Origin: Asterella californica
Lineage: Eukaryota; Streptophyta; Marchantiopsida; Marchantiales; Aytoniaceae
NCBI GenBank assembly: GCA_036924285.1
Contig: JAYKYS010000001.1
Location: 38,563,501-38,627,500, forward strand
Length of the DNA: 64,000 bases
Direction of reading: 5' to 3'
Part shown: one piece after another, positions 36,563 to 47,893 of the stretch
Layout: each line of letters opens with the position of its first letter
How positions within the stretch are numbered: position 1 is the stretch's first letter
Notes under the pieces: model-generated
What the model saw: the letters and a program-made list of their open reading frames with translations, nothing else
Told to the model about the DNA's origin: nothing
Databases searched by the model: none
Position numbers and translations under genes: made by a program

Positions 36563-36949
36563 CAGAAATTTACTTTGACCTCATCTCTAATACGTTTGTC
36601 GGACTTTACCTCACCTCTTTTAACTTTGCGTTACTTGATTGCACCCTTGACTAGCAATAGCAAATTTAACAAGTTTATTTTTATGTAAAGATATTACATT
36701 AAATCAAATAAGATAATAACATCATGATAATATAAGTTGATAATTTTTTGTAAAAATATTTTAATCAAACTTTTCTTGTAGATACATGGATGAAAATTAA
36801 CATATATTTCTTGTATTCTGATGAAATGGCATTTTGACTTACTCAACTTGTTGTAGCACGCCAAGAGTGTGATCAAGTAAACAAGAAGTTAATAAGGATG
36901 GAGACAAGTCTGACAAACGTATTAAGGGTGGGGTCTAAGTAAATTTCTG
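36563..36949. mobile_element. TGATCA foldback element (Mutator-like MITE), copy 5, best preserved ends
   Basis: It starts CAGAAATTTACTTTGACC and ends CTAAGTAAATTTCTG. The arms remain alignable for about 100 bp (AATACGTTTGTC(A/G)GACTT, then TTACTTGATCACAC / TTACTTGATTGCAC). It is flanked on both sides by the identical 10-mer CGGGAGGTTA (36553-36562 and 36950-36959). Terminal repeats near 100 bp plus a 10 bp duplication are the standard signature of a Mutator-like element. The interior is AT-rich and non-coding. Confidence 0.9.
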
Positions 36950-37456
36950 CGGGAGGTTACGGTTATCTACGGATACGTATAGCATCGACCTTACTGGTCA
37001 GTCCCGTCCGTAATAATGCATCCGATGGCATGGATGACTTCTTCGACCATACATTCTTCGTAATATAGTACATACAGTACACAAATCGGGGGCGCGGCTT
37101 GGAATCTCTCAGCAAGATGATTTTATTTCAAAATTCAAATCTATAAACTATCAGGAAAAAGTTTGAAAATTGTAAGAGAAGAATCATTGCATCTAAAGAG
37201 AAGTTTGGGCGCTCGCGTATTACAATGGCAAACAAATAAATGCGGAGGCATCAGTAGCAAGTACTTGATACAACGTCCCGCCACCTAAACACGTCACCAG
37301 AAAGGGGGCAGTGCCAACTAAGCTCGGCCTTGTGCGCTGATATTACACGCGCTGGAGATTTGAAATTTGAAATTACGGCTGCCTTAGACGGACGAGGTTT
37401 GATCACGAACATTTTCTCTGCAGAAGTCTCTGCTTCCTCTTGGCGCATCCTCTCAT

Positions 37457-37660
37457 ATGCATTCGAATACCGCACTGGAGGCTACAGCCGGAAGGAAGCG
37501 AAGATCACTTCTCAGACCAATAGGCGGCCTTCGTTTCTTGTCGTTCGGTGCGCTCGGAGTATGCATGACAATGATTTGTACGACTCTAGCTCAGACACGC
37601 AAGATTGTTATTCTTATTGTTATCATTACTGGATTGCTGTACTACTTCCATTCTCGATAG
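37457..37660 (+). CDS. Candidate small membrane protein, 67 codons (uncertain)
   Basis: After a basic N-terminus (GRKRRSLLRP) the frame encodes two hydrophobic segments, FLSFGALGVCMTMI and IVILIVIITGLLYYF, ending just before the stop as in tail-anchored proteins. Other overlapping frames (37330-37668 + and 37251-37475 -) are also open, and no family was recognised. Listed only because of the membrane-like pattern. Confidence 0.15.
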   Translation: MHSNTALEATAGRKRRSLLRPIGGLRFLSFGALGVCMTMICTTLAQTRKIVILIVIITGLLYYFHSR

Positions 37661-38316
37661 CGTCGTAGACTCTAAAGTCTAGATACCTCTCGATTGTCTT
37701 CATGAGATTTTCGGTCAGACGTTTGCAGTCTATCTTACTTGTTACATGCTCGGGGAGTTTAAGCATTTAGATCGACGGAGCTTCTACTTCGAATGGAGAA
37801 TTAGCTATAATCTAAGGGTTAACATTCTCGATCTCGATTTGGGCAGAGTTTCACGGGACATTAAATCGACCCCGCAAAGTCAGATTTTATTTCGACTAGC
37901 ATATGTAATTTTCAAACTACGTTTGCTTCTCCCGGGAATTTACCGAATTTTACTACGGAGTTTTGGAGCACTGACCTAGTGATGGGGGTGGATATTGTAA
38001 AAGTTTGAAATGAAATAGCATTCCCTTATCATTATTATTGTACCAACGTGGTCCATGAACTTAAGAAATTTTAGGGTTTAGGGTGCAGTCTACTGAGTGC
38101 TGTACGAGCACAATCTCAATTGGTAGTTGCTTTGCTGGTGGTGCATTGAGAAGGTCGGCTTCGTGGTGGACTAGTGGTTAAAAAGTCGTAAGAGAGTAAA
38201 CTGTTTGCAAATAAAGTCGAAGAGAATGTTTACGTTGTAACATAGATGTCTCCAAAGACCACCTCGACTGGGAGTTTCATTCAAGTTAGAAATCCGATAG
38301 TAACGCATTAGAGATC

Positions 38317-38931
38317 ATGTCATATGCCCTGACGTGGAGGAGTCGACTGTTTATTGTTTTTCCTGTTGACAGAAAGGTTCACCTCACTCGATGTTCGGAC
38401 AATGTGGATGCCAAGAAACGATCCCTATTCTCAACTTCACTTCCTTCCATGATCTGCCTCGAATCAGCTGAAGATTGTCGCGACTCTTTCACCATGTTGC
38501 GCGCCATGCAGCAATACGGTCAAGAAGATTGGAAATTGTGCAGATGCTACTTTCCAGATTTTTGGCGCCCTCCATTCCTACCTCTAGTAAGGACGAGGAC
38601 TATACCTATCCAGCATGACGAGTTCCGGCTTATCACATCTGTGCGAGATAGTCGAAAGAATGTGCACGAAAGTTTTGTCTACATTCTGTTAATATTCCAC
38701 AGCTTACAAGCTGGAGAAGTTCTGTCCGGAGACCCGCAGTGGGACTTCTCGTGTGACACTTTCAAGGTGCTTTCCTTTCCAGCTGTATCCACGATGGATA
38801 ACAGTGGAGGAGGAAATCATGTATCCTCAAAGCATGGGCAGATCACAGACTTGAAGTCCAGTTTCTTTCCCTTGTTTCGGTACCTTCTTGTTGCTTCCTT
38901 TTGTCCTCGTCAAACCACCCGCTCAGCATGA
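38317..38931 (+). CDS. Hypothetical protein, 204 codons (uncertain)
   Basis: A single open frame from ATG at 38317. The segment LRAMQQYGQEDWKLCRCYFPD, near residues 61-81, resembles the second half of a Myb/SANT helix bundle (Trp-spaced, acidic-aromatic). The remaining SANT helices are not visible, so the resemblance may be accidental. There is no membrane span or signal peptide. It may be one exon of a larger gene or chance; flanking sequence gave no clear additional exons. Confidence 0.2.
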   Translation: MSYALTWRSRLFIVFPVDRKVHLTRCSDNVDAKKRSLFSTSLPSMICLESAEDCRDSFTMLRAMQQYGQEDWKLCRCYFPDFWRPPFLPLVRTRTIPIQHDEFRLITSVRDSRKNVHESFVYILLIFHSLQAGEVLSGDPQWDFSCDTFKVLSFPAVSTMDNSGGGNHVSSKHGQITDLKSSFFPLFRYLLVASFCPRQTTRSA

Positions 38932-41900
38932 TTTCTGGAAAAATGTAAAATTAAGTTTCAAAAGTTTCAAAAGCCCTGCCCCAGAATACCAAGACTTAAA
39001 AATATTGTAATTGTATTAGACGGTATCTGAAGTCTGGCTATGGGCGTTGGAAAGTAGGGTAAAAAGTTTATCCATCATGGTACGGCACTGAGTTATCAAA
39101 GTACAGAGTAGTTCTCTGTCTCACCGCCACTACAAGCTTTCCGTCTGGACAGGCTGACATGTCTAATAGCTTTTCTTTCTACTGTGGTTTCTAATTCTCC
39201 TGGTAAGTGGTGATAAGATCAGATCAGCAAGATTCAGGGTGCTGAAAAGTGGAAAGGAGGTCTGACAGATGCATGTTGGTCGACAAAGAATGATGACTCG
39301 ACACAAGAATGTTTAGTTACAGGTTTCTCCCCCAAAGTAATAAGAAGCAAATGGTTTTTATCTTCTCACTTCACTTTTTCCCTCATCATGTATCCACGGG
39401 AATAGTTTCGTCAGTTTATAAAGATTGATGCGTGAGTTTTCGGAGATGGTCCTGTTTGCTAAAGGCCGGGTGCAAGGACAGTTAGATCTGTTTGTCTCAG
39501 CATCACGAGGTTAAAACTGAAGGACAATTAAGTCAGATCTTCGGTACTTTAGGCAGTTGGGATTGCCTTTTCCATTCGAGTTAGAAAAGCTCATATACGA
39601 CGCTGGCTATGCTCTCAATCACCTCTCTCAGAGCATTGTGTGCGATATTGCAGATGAGAAGAACAAGCTTAGACAAACCTCCACAACATAAAAATTTATT
39701 TTCTGATTGGATAAACTAGACTGGAAACTCAGAAACAAATGCTTCAAGACAGGTAAAGTCAATACTTCCAGCAAGAGTTAAGGGCTGTACTGTGGGGGGA
39801 GAATCACGGATGATTATGCGGAAGACGAATGGAATGGAGTCAATACTAAATTAATTGCTTAAAAGTTCTGGTTCCTGTCCTGTCCAGTTCTTATGATTGA
39901 GTAGCTTTTAACCGACTCGCTTTCCCGTATCACGAGCAGGTTGACATCAATTTATTCTATTCAAGTTACCACTACCCGAGTTGCAATCAGCTGTGCACAC
40001 TTTCGGTGATGATAAACACATGCACAGTCCTTCGGTTTCAGTGCTCATTCTGTGAACGACATTTGTCTGGATAAAGATGATGAAGTACAGAAGGATTTGG
40101 GTGCCTACGATCCGAGAAGTACCAGAAAGTAAGTCACGACCCATACAAAGGTAGATTTACAGTACTCCACTTGCGACTCCTCTGTCCACTCCGACAAAAT
40201 CTGAGTGTGAAGAGCTACGAACCATAAAAGGAATATCTGAGCTTCCTGAGAGTTGCCATCTGTCTGTTGCGTTAAGAGCAGATTGTTGACAGATTCAGAG
40301 AAAATAAATGTTTCCTGCGGTATCTAAGCTGAACAAGCTCCTTCACAATCTGTGGTCCGATGTCTAGTTTTACTCCGACACTCACACGGCAACGTGTCAA
40401 GTGCATAAGCCAGATGATCTACACCTCGACATCATTGAAGTACACATAAACATCTATCAGCCGTCTGTCCTCGTTCTCCAGGACTCGTTTCACATTATAT
40501 ATACTATGTACAGTACTACAAAGGCTTGTAAGTGCTCACTTGAGTTCCGTGTTTCATGTAGGTCGGTAGTGGACAGAAATGAACACCCCTCGGGGCTCGA
40601 GGTTCCGATACACAGTCGGAAATTCGGCTATGCTACTTTGCCTCATATAGTTCGCTCCAGACATTTCCCGATGCTCATGTATCGTCTCCCCGGGTTATTC
40701 AGTTACCACAGGACATATTCACTCCCTGCTCCTCTATTCCAGGGTCCAGAAACCTGATAGCCAGTTTGAATTGGCTGTGATGGGGCTCAAGGTCCTTGGT
40801 TTATATGGACAACTGTTCTTGGGAACTCATGCTATTCAAGTTATCTTCAGTCTTCAGACTGGTGAACAAGCAAGGTTCAGATGCGAAGTACCCGGACTGC
40901 ATATGGAAACTAACATAAAAGCGAGGCTGATACATAAACAAAACTCCATGGTGACAATCCTCATCCTGATCTGGTCACAGTTTCTTCATACGAAGACGTA
41001 ATGAGATCCTAGAAGATGGTCAAATGGAACTGAAAACTTCGTCCACTGACCATCACACTACTATCAAAAATTCGTATTCTGATCATTCACCGTGCATTAC
41101 TGCTTCTGTAGAACTACTAGCTGCTTACGGAGAGAAAGCCAAGGGTCTTAGACTGGTATCTCATGACTTCCCGCGTCAGATACATAGTACAACAGTAGTA
41201 CAACGAAGGGGCTTTCGCTTTGGGTACTGGCAACAGATCTTCAGTGTATCCAACTCTAATTTGGCATTCCCGTTGATTTGTTGCTAAAAATTGCGTCTCA
41301 GACATTCCCTATCTACATACAAGTTGATACAACTCTGACATCAACAAAATGCATTTATCTCATGCATCCGGCGAGGCTTGCGAAGAGGAACAAGGAAACA
41401 AATTCGGCTACAACGGTCCGTCTTGCATCTATCTCATGAAGAGGCGGCTTTAAGACCAGTGAAACTCTTACAGGATGCTACAGGACCAAGTCCTTGTACC
41501 GTTCTCGTCCTCACCTAGTAAGATGGCGAGTGCAACACAGGCATCGACAAATCCTTCTTACATATAAACTGATGGTGTTCACAACAATTTAAGTCGATCT
41601 TCTCCGAGCACGCGTTTCAACAGACAACTTCAGGGTGTTCGAGGTACAGAGAACAAACTCGTGCACGGACCCGCTCCGAGAAAAAAGGTTTGAATTCAAT
41701 TATGGTTTCATTAATAACCTTCAATAGCTCGTGTTCACACAATTGCACGGCCCGTGGTAAACTGGAGAACTCGGCCAGGCTCCCAGGTTGTAACGATGCC
41801 GATGTCGACAGAGAGCAGATGCTGATCTATTTCAACTATCCTACGACTCCAACAACAAGTCCAAGCCGACGCATGCCAAAATTGATCATAAAGATCACCA

Positions 41901-42040
41901 ACCCGAAGTCTACAAACCGAGCCGAGACGAAGCTGATCGCTCTCTGCTACGACCGAAGCGCAACGGAAATTTGATGCGCACCTGAGAGGATTCAGAAATA
42001 CATCTCTGCCGAACAAACTGCGAGAGACAGAAAGGGAGAA
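38932..42040. other. Unique-looking sequence downstream of eL42; no gene supported
   Basis: GC content is moderate and no transposon sequence was recognised. Open frames (40401-40757 +, 40771-41001 +, 41024-41287 +, 41690-41974 +) are short and carry no domain I recognise. Part may be 3' untranslated or regulatory sequence of eL42. Confidence 0.35.
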
Positions 42041-42056
42041 AAAAAAAACCCTAATT
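42041..42056 (-). promoter_or_regulatory. T-run plus telo-box-like sequence just after the eL42 stop
   Basis: On the + strand this reads a run of ten A followed by CCCTAATTCTC, so AAACCCTAA (the plant telo-box core) lies within about 5-15 bases of the eL42 stop codon. Telo-boxes are common in promoters of plant ribosomal protein genes, yet this one is at the 3' end. It may serve a + strand transcript or be coincidental. Confidence 0.3.
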
Positions 42057-42058
42057 CT

Positions 42059-42376
42059 CTAGAACAGAGATGTGCCCTTGCCCTTCTTATCTCCACCGAT
42101 CTCAAAATGCTTGCATCGCTTGATGGGATGCTGAGTGACGTGCTTGCAGCTCTGGCATTGCAACCTCAACACGATCTTCTTGGTGGTCTTCGCCTTCTTG
42201 TGGAAGACCGGCTTAGTCTGACCTCCGTATCCGGACTGCTTCCTGTCGTAACGTCGCTTCCCCTGCACATACAAGCTGTCTTTACCCTTCTTGTACTGCG
42301 TCACCTTGTGCAGCGTGTGCTTTTTGCAATCCTTCCCGGCGCAAAAAGACTTCTTCGTCTTCGGAACGTTCACCAT
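42059..42376 (-). CDS. RPL36A: Large-subunit ribosomal protein eL42 (L36a/L44)
   Basis: A 105-residue protein beginning [12 protein letters not shown] and ending [12 protein letters not shown]. It matches the plant eL42 family in length and almost throughout. The zinc-binding cysteines are at 12, 17, 74 and 77 (FCAGKDC and CQSC). The conserved core [15 protein letters not shown] includes Pro56, the residue linked in fungi to cycloheximide sensitivity. The protein sits near the E site of the 60S subunit and takes part in cytosolic translation. The start is fixed by the family's N-terminus, and AAG ATGG gives a good plant context. The whole coding region is one uninterrupted exon. It is basic, as expected. 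The sequence is undamaged, so it is probably functional. Open frames on the opposite strand here are shadows. Confidence 0.97.
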   Translation of the reverse strand: MVNVPKTKKSFCAGKDCKKHTLHKVTQYKKGKDSLYVQGKRRYDRKQSGYGGQTKPVFHKKAKTTKKIVLRLQCQSCKHVTQHPIKRCKHFEIGGDKKGKGTSLF

Positions 42377-43000
42377 CTTCCCCGCCTGCCTCGAGGCTTC
42401 TTGTTGGCTATGGCGCTCGACAATGTGTTCAAGTGAGCGCGATAGTCCTCAGCTCGCGGCGACCCGAAGAAAGACCACCAAGTTACCTCCACCACCTCAC
42501 AGTACTGTACACGGGCTAACGTCAGATCACTCCAAGATCAAAGGTTTCCAATTAGCTGTTGATGTAAAGTGATTAACAGTCAACTATGTATATTCCCGAA
42601 AGTTAGGAAGAAAATAGTTCCCGCCGGCACCTACCGGCACCAACGGTGACCCACCTCTTGCCTGCGGATAGATAGCACAAGGGCGGAAGCGAGGGAATGG
42701 TTTCCTCCCTCCCGCCTCTCTCCCGTTAAGCACACCGCCAGCTGGAGCGCTCGGATTCGCCGCACGTTTCACTAATAAGACGTTTATTAGACGTACAAAA
42801 GAATGGATCCTCTTCAGTGACTTCCTACATATGGCAAATATCCGAAGAATAATAAAATTCTCTCTGGAAAGATTATACATTAGTTACTTGCGATATTGTT
42901 AGAGAACAGGGTTATTAAAATTATTCTGAGCTCTGAAAGCCAATGTATAGTGAACTATAAAAAAGACAACCACAAAAGAAACCAACCAAATATCCTTGTT
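42377..43000. promoter_or_regulatory. Presumed 5' flank of eL42
   Basis: The sequence upstream of the eL42 start is moderately GC-rich for about 180 bp, as expected for a 5' untranslated region and promoter. There is no upstream ATG between about 42420 and the start. No TATA box could be assigned with confidence. The stretch then becomes AT-rich and passes into LINE sequence. Confidence 0.35.
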
Positions 43001-44631
43001 TTCTTCTATTAGTATATACACACTTTCATATTTTGAAAATACTCATGATTATAAAAGTGGATTTAAATGTGTTAAAGTAGAAGGGTCTATTAGTTTGCTC
43101 AAGATAATTCTTGATGAATTATAGTAAACCAAGGAAGTAATGTAGACCCTTGAGGCAGAACCTCCCCAAAACAACACAAATCTCCACTGACGTACATAAA
43201 TTGCATATATAATTTATAAATAGAAATGATATCAATATGTTACGACAGATGAACTAAATGCTTTGCTAGAATTGAACGATTGTAGAGATGTCTTCCGAGA
43301 ACTTTTCTCAAATAAACAAGTATTATTCACATACAGTAACTGGCACATGAACTCACACTCTAGGTTGGATAGTATACATCAATAGTCCAACCACAACGAT
43401 CCTTGAAAATCTTAGTAACATCACACTTCCTCTAGTGGTATCGGATCATGACCAACGGGTCATAATTACCCTTAAAGCCACAGCCAAAACCTCTTTTGTC
43501 ATGGGTTCTAGAAGTTCAATACATCTTTATTTAGAAAACTCAGGATGTAGAACACTAATCTGCAACACAATCAAGGAAATAGAAACAGCTAATGATCAGC
43601 TCAACTCTTAGATAGAATGATGGAAAAGTCTCAAACTTCAACTTCAAATCCAACTAAAACTACTGAAAGCACCAAGCTCTCCACATAAGAAATACAATCA
43701 AAACAATAAAATCCAACTAGAAGCATCAAAACTCTCTCTCTTGGAGTCTCTTCCGAATGAGAGTTTTTAAAAAAAGATATTCTTTCTCAAAGACAATTTG
43801 AACAGCTATTATAATGACTCACTTGAAACCGCACAATTAAAGGCTGGTATGACCAACCAATCCTCAGGAGAAAAATCTTCAATTTTTTTCTTCAATATAG
43901 CCTAAGTGCGAATGAGTCGAATGATAATTAATGAAATTATCTCTGACATGATCAAATAAAACATACCGTAGATGATATCCTAGATGAAACAATGTCATTC
44001 TACTCTAATTTATATTCTCCAAGACAAAATCCTATTATGTCATAATGTACAAAATACACAAAGACAAAAGAGTTTCTTACTTTTGTTCAAAACAAGTTGA
44101 CTCAAACACAAGGAGACTCGCTAGAAGGTCAATTGTCTAACTCAGAGCTTGATCACATGATTAAAAAGCTGCAAAACGTCTAGAATAGATGGTTTACCGA
44201 ATGAAATCTACAAGATATTTCGGAAAGAATTAAAATTCCTTATGTGAGAATGTTGAAAGAATCTTATGTAGTGGTTCACCTCCCAAAGTCCTCTTCTACA
44301 AGAGCTATAACGTTGATATTCACAAAAGATGAGAAAAACAAACTGAATATTTAGCGTCCCATTACACTATTATGCACAGACTACAAGATTACTGCAAAGG
44401 TGTTAGCAAAACGTATGAAGTCAACAATCCCAGACATAATCCATGAAGACCAAATTGACTTTGTTCCACAAAGTCATATAGGTTTTAATATAAGTACATT
44501 CCTAGACTACAATGACATATGCAGAATACATCAAAAAAGAGTCTCATCCAGATGAACTTTAGACCCAAATTCTTACCATGGTTTGAAATGCTTCACTCTA
44601 ACTCATGCTCTAGAGTGTTAGTAATGGATAC

Positions 44632-44826
44632 TTGTCAAAAATATTTGACATTCAAAGAGGTGTAAGGGAATATTGTCTATGGGCTCCTCTCCTCTTCATA
44701 TGCACAATGGAACCCTTAGCTTGTAATATTAGATGCTCTACAGCTAAAGGTCTAAAATTATCAGACTCTACACATCTCCTCTATAGTGAATATGCTGATG
44801 ATACAACATGCTATCTGAAAATCTAG
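44632..44826 (+). pseudogene. LINE reverse-transcriptase core fragment
   Basis: This open piece of 64 codons carries FDIQRGVREYCLWAPLLF (the QGCPLSP region, decayed), MEPLACNIR and KGLKL, then the catalytic YADDTTCYL. This is the diagnostic LINE RT palm with both active-site Asp residues still present. It is bounded by stops on both sides. Confidence 0.9.
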
Positions 44827-45312
44827 AGGATATTAAAATCATTCAATCTTCTTTTGATGATTTTGAACTTGTATCAGAACTCAAAGTGTTGTAGGAAAAT
44901 CTATGATAATTCTCTTTCAAACTTCTATGTCTCATCTGCACCGACTAACTGCCCATACAAATGATTATCAGAGGGAGAAACTTCTAGAGATTATAGTTGG
45001 CAAGCACTATGATCTTAAAGACACATGGAATGCGGTACTCAATAGATAATCTAATTCTGTTTCAAGAAAGAAACTGAAAAACTTGTCTATCCTAGGTAGA
45101 GTTATTGCCACTAAATCGTACATTACTTCTAAAATTTGTTTTACAGCTTCGCAAGTCCTTCCTCTACAAAGGACTCTCCAAAAAGATCCAAGATATACTA
45201 TGGAGCTTTATCCAAACTAATCAGATAACTGAAATCCAAAGGCATAATAAACATTTTTCTCCTTGGGCTCGAAGTATCCTCACGGCAGACTATATATGTG
45301 GTAGTCTTCTAG

Positions 45313-45681
45313 TAGGGGTGTCAAAGTTCAGAAGAAAGATTCTTCAACGACAGAGAGATAACTGGACGTAAAATTATCACGGGTAAGTTTGTATATAATC
45401 GCGGCTCATTCTAGATCGCGCCTGAGATTTAACATCAAGATTTTATCATTGATTATTTTTCCGTTTGTACACACAAGAAAAGTACTCAGAGTAACAGAGA
45501 ATCCATTGCAAAAAAAAGCAAAAAAAACCAGTGAAGAGCCGTTAAGAAAACACCCGCGGCGTTTTCCTGCGGATACCTCAGGAGGTACCCGCAGGAAACA
45601 CTGGCCGCAGTCTGGCCGAAGCTGTAACTCACGTCCGCGGCTCTCGAATATTTCAGAAGGTTCCTAACTTTGACACCCCTA
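45313..45681. mobile_element. hAT-like non-autonomous element inserted in the LINE
   Basis: A perfect 16 bp terminal inverted repeat, TAGGGGTGTCAAAGTT on the left and its complement on the right, bounds 369 bp. The TAGGGGTG start is typical of hAT elements. LINE coding sequence resumes on the right with LDPRT in a frame compatible with the left side. The 8-base flanks TCTTCTAG and AATATTAG agree only partly, so the duplication is worn. Inside is a strong hairpin (45563-45598). No transposase is encoded. Confidence 0.75.
45563..45598. repeat. 16 bp hairpin inside the hAT-like element
   Basis: TTTCCTGCGGATACCT pairs with AGGTACCCGCAGGAAA with a single A/C mismatch around a CAGG loop. The region is GC-rich within an AT-rich host. 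Confidence 0.9.
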
Positions 45682-47187
45682 ATATTAGATCCAAGGACAG
45701 AAATCAAACCCCTTCATGCAAAATGGATTGCAGATGTCTTAATTAACCATTCGAAGATATGGACAACCCTCTCTTGACATTTTCTCCTCTCCATCCCTCT
45801 AAAATAACTCATTATATGAGGGGATCTAACGGCAACTATCTTAATACAATCTGATCTATGGAAATTTTTCTCAAAGCATACCTTGAAAGCATAATCTTGA
45901 CCTACTCTCTTTTGGATTTTTGACACCTGAGTATGGAATCTCTTTGGGTCAACAGATTCATTAAAGATGATAAAGGTAAAGTTATAAACAATTAATTGTT
46001 AACCTCTTTATATATCAACTCTTCCAGGAAGTCACAAAAAAGTACCTTCTTCCCTTAGAAATAAATACCTTATCCCAGCAATTTGGTCTCCAAGCTGCAA
46101 GAGGTCTGATTCTGAGGCTGAATGCAATCCCATGTAACTGGCATTTAGTCTAGTGCATAAAACTAAACTGCAATATCCTCGAGACTCGTGAGAATATGTA
46201 ATCGTCTTATAACAGTTGACAAATCACATATATTATACAAAATCACTTCAGATATTCCTCATAAATATTGGGTAGAACACTATCAAGCTGACAAAAACAA
46301 TCTAATACTCCCTAAACACATCTTCCCAAAATTTATGTAACTAAATACAATATTACTCTTGCTCTTGTGCTGACTACTGCAAAGTTCAAACTACTTCCAA
46401 AACTTGAATATACAGGAAACTATATTCGTCCTAGAGTGGACAAAATATGAATTAGATTAAGAAATATTCTTGATCAACCATCGAACATCAATCTCATTTC
46501 AGTACAATGGTTAAGGCAAGCACTAGAAGTCAAGACCCCTTCCCTCCTCCCCCTCTCATTCTGTGGTAAATGGAGGAGTCAACTTGACAGTACAATGGAA
46601 TGTTCTCTAAATTTTTAAATACATACATGCCACAATCTTAGAAAAAAAAAATAGAAAAAAAAATAGAGAAAAAATAGACAACTCTTATGTAAGATTATCT
46701 CCAGAACATTAATTCTAGGATCTAGAGTGGTTAAACTTGGAATGAGAAAATGAGACTGAAATACATTGTTTAGTTTAGTAGAGTGCACTAGAGCTAACGG
46801 TGAGTGGAAACATATGAGCAGAAGAGCACTTTGATAGACACATTCTTTCTTGGAAGCTAGACTCTCTCAAAGTTGAACACAAGTTATTTGATTTTAGACC
46901 CCAAATGCTAGCTTGGAAATATTTTCATTCTGAACTGTTACGTGCTGTCTGGGTAGCTCAAACACGTAAAATCTTTGATCAACAAAATATCGATTGCAAA
47001 GGAATCTGGTTTAAAGCATGATTCAGAGCGAACCAACTTCTCCAAGTCCACTTTCACATTCTCAAAAAGAATCACTGCACCAAAGACGATAACAATATGC
47101 AGTCTAATAATCCTTTTAAATGATTTAAAGATTTTCTCACAGTTACTCTTCAATGGCTTGCTTAAACCCTAGAGGTCTTCTTAAATT

Positions 47188-47247
47188 TAATGATTAATTG
47201 ATATATAAAAATCAATTAATCATTAATTGATTAATTGATTAATTGAT
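47188..47247. repeat. ATTAATTG repeat with 15 bp perfect inverted repeat
   Basis: TAATGATTAATTGAT (47188-47202) is mirrored by ATCAATTAATCATTA (47211-47225), followed by further ATTGATTA units to about 47247. It lies just beyond the 3' end of the LINE. Confidence 0.85.
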
Positions 47248-47893
47248 CGGAAAAGGAGGTGGCTGGATGCAATTCCTATACACTTTTGGTTTGCTTTGAA
47301 CTGCTTGTAAAGGCTCTACCTTTCCTTGCAGGCAAAAAAGAAAAAAATATTATTAGACGGAATGTGTCTTTTATTGTAGTGTTACTCAATTTTTGTATTT
47401 GAGTGTATTTTTATTTTGTGAAAAGTTTTCAGAAATCCAACTTAGAAAAGAGAGTGTTGTTACGATATGTTATGAGCAACAGACCTCAGTAATATTACCT
47501 CATAGAGGAATCTGTTTTCTAGAGCACGTGCATTTTGAACCTCAAGAAACTCATGCGTGGTGTATGAGTGATAGGATATATACATGGTTTGTCACCCAGA
47601 GATTATATTTTATCGTTTTTGCAACCGCCTCCAGATAGTTTTGCAAGTAGAGATGTAGAGATTGAAGAAGTTTCTTCAAGGGTGCACAAGAGGTTGAACA
47701 ATTATGTATCTCTGTTTCTGACTATACCATGTAGAGATGTTTTCATATCTGAACATGCTGTATTATAAGCGATGACTGTTCCACTTGATTATTATCAATG
47801 GTAATCGAGTTTGTTGAGCAACTATCAAGGTAATAATTAAGAAGTTAGTGGTTTGTTCGTTTCTTCACTTGTCTAGTCATGGCTGAGAGAAAC

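Larger units (their letters stand above)
43000..47170 (+). mobile_element. Decayed L1-like LINE (endonuclease end, reverse transcriptase, C-terminal region)
   Basis: Reading + frames with many stops, the order is that of a plant L1-type ORF2. LPLVVSDHDQRVIITL near 43425-43470 is the C-terminal SDH motif of the APE endonuclease. Near 44315-44470, FTKDEKNKLNI, RPITLLCTDYKITAKVLAKR and IIHEDQIDFVPQS match RT. The YADDTTCYL active site lies near 44790-44820, and LDPRTEIKPLHAKWI follows at about 45687. The C-terminal part VWVAQTRKIFDQQNID is near 46950. The 5' limit is uncertain; the 3' end lies before the ATTAATTG repeat. More than twenty stops or shifts mean it is long dead. It is interrupted by a hAT-like element at 45313-45681. 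Confidence 0.85.

Noticed and set aside
38150..38215. tRNA-like A box (TGGACTAGTGGTTAA)
   Set aside because: No B box with GGTTCGA-type sequence at the right distance and no cloverleaf could be drawn.
42107..42436. 109-codon + strand frame across eL42
   Set aside because: It is the antisense shadow of the eL42 coding region, whose sense translation matches the family over its full length.
47393..47768. Two overlapping + frames just after the LINE
   Set aside because: They would need a frameshift to join, show no motif and lie in AT-rich DNA; not supportable as a gene.
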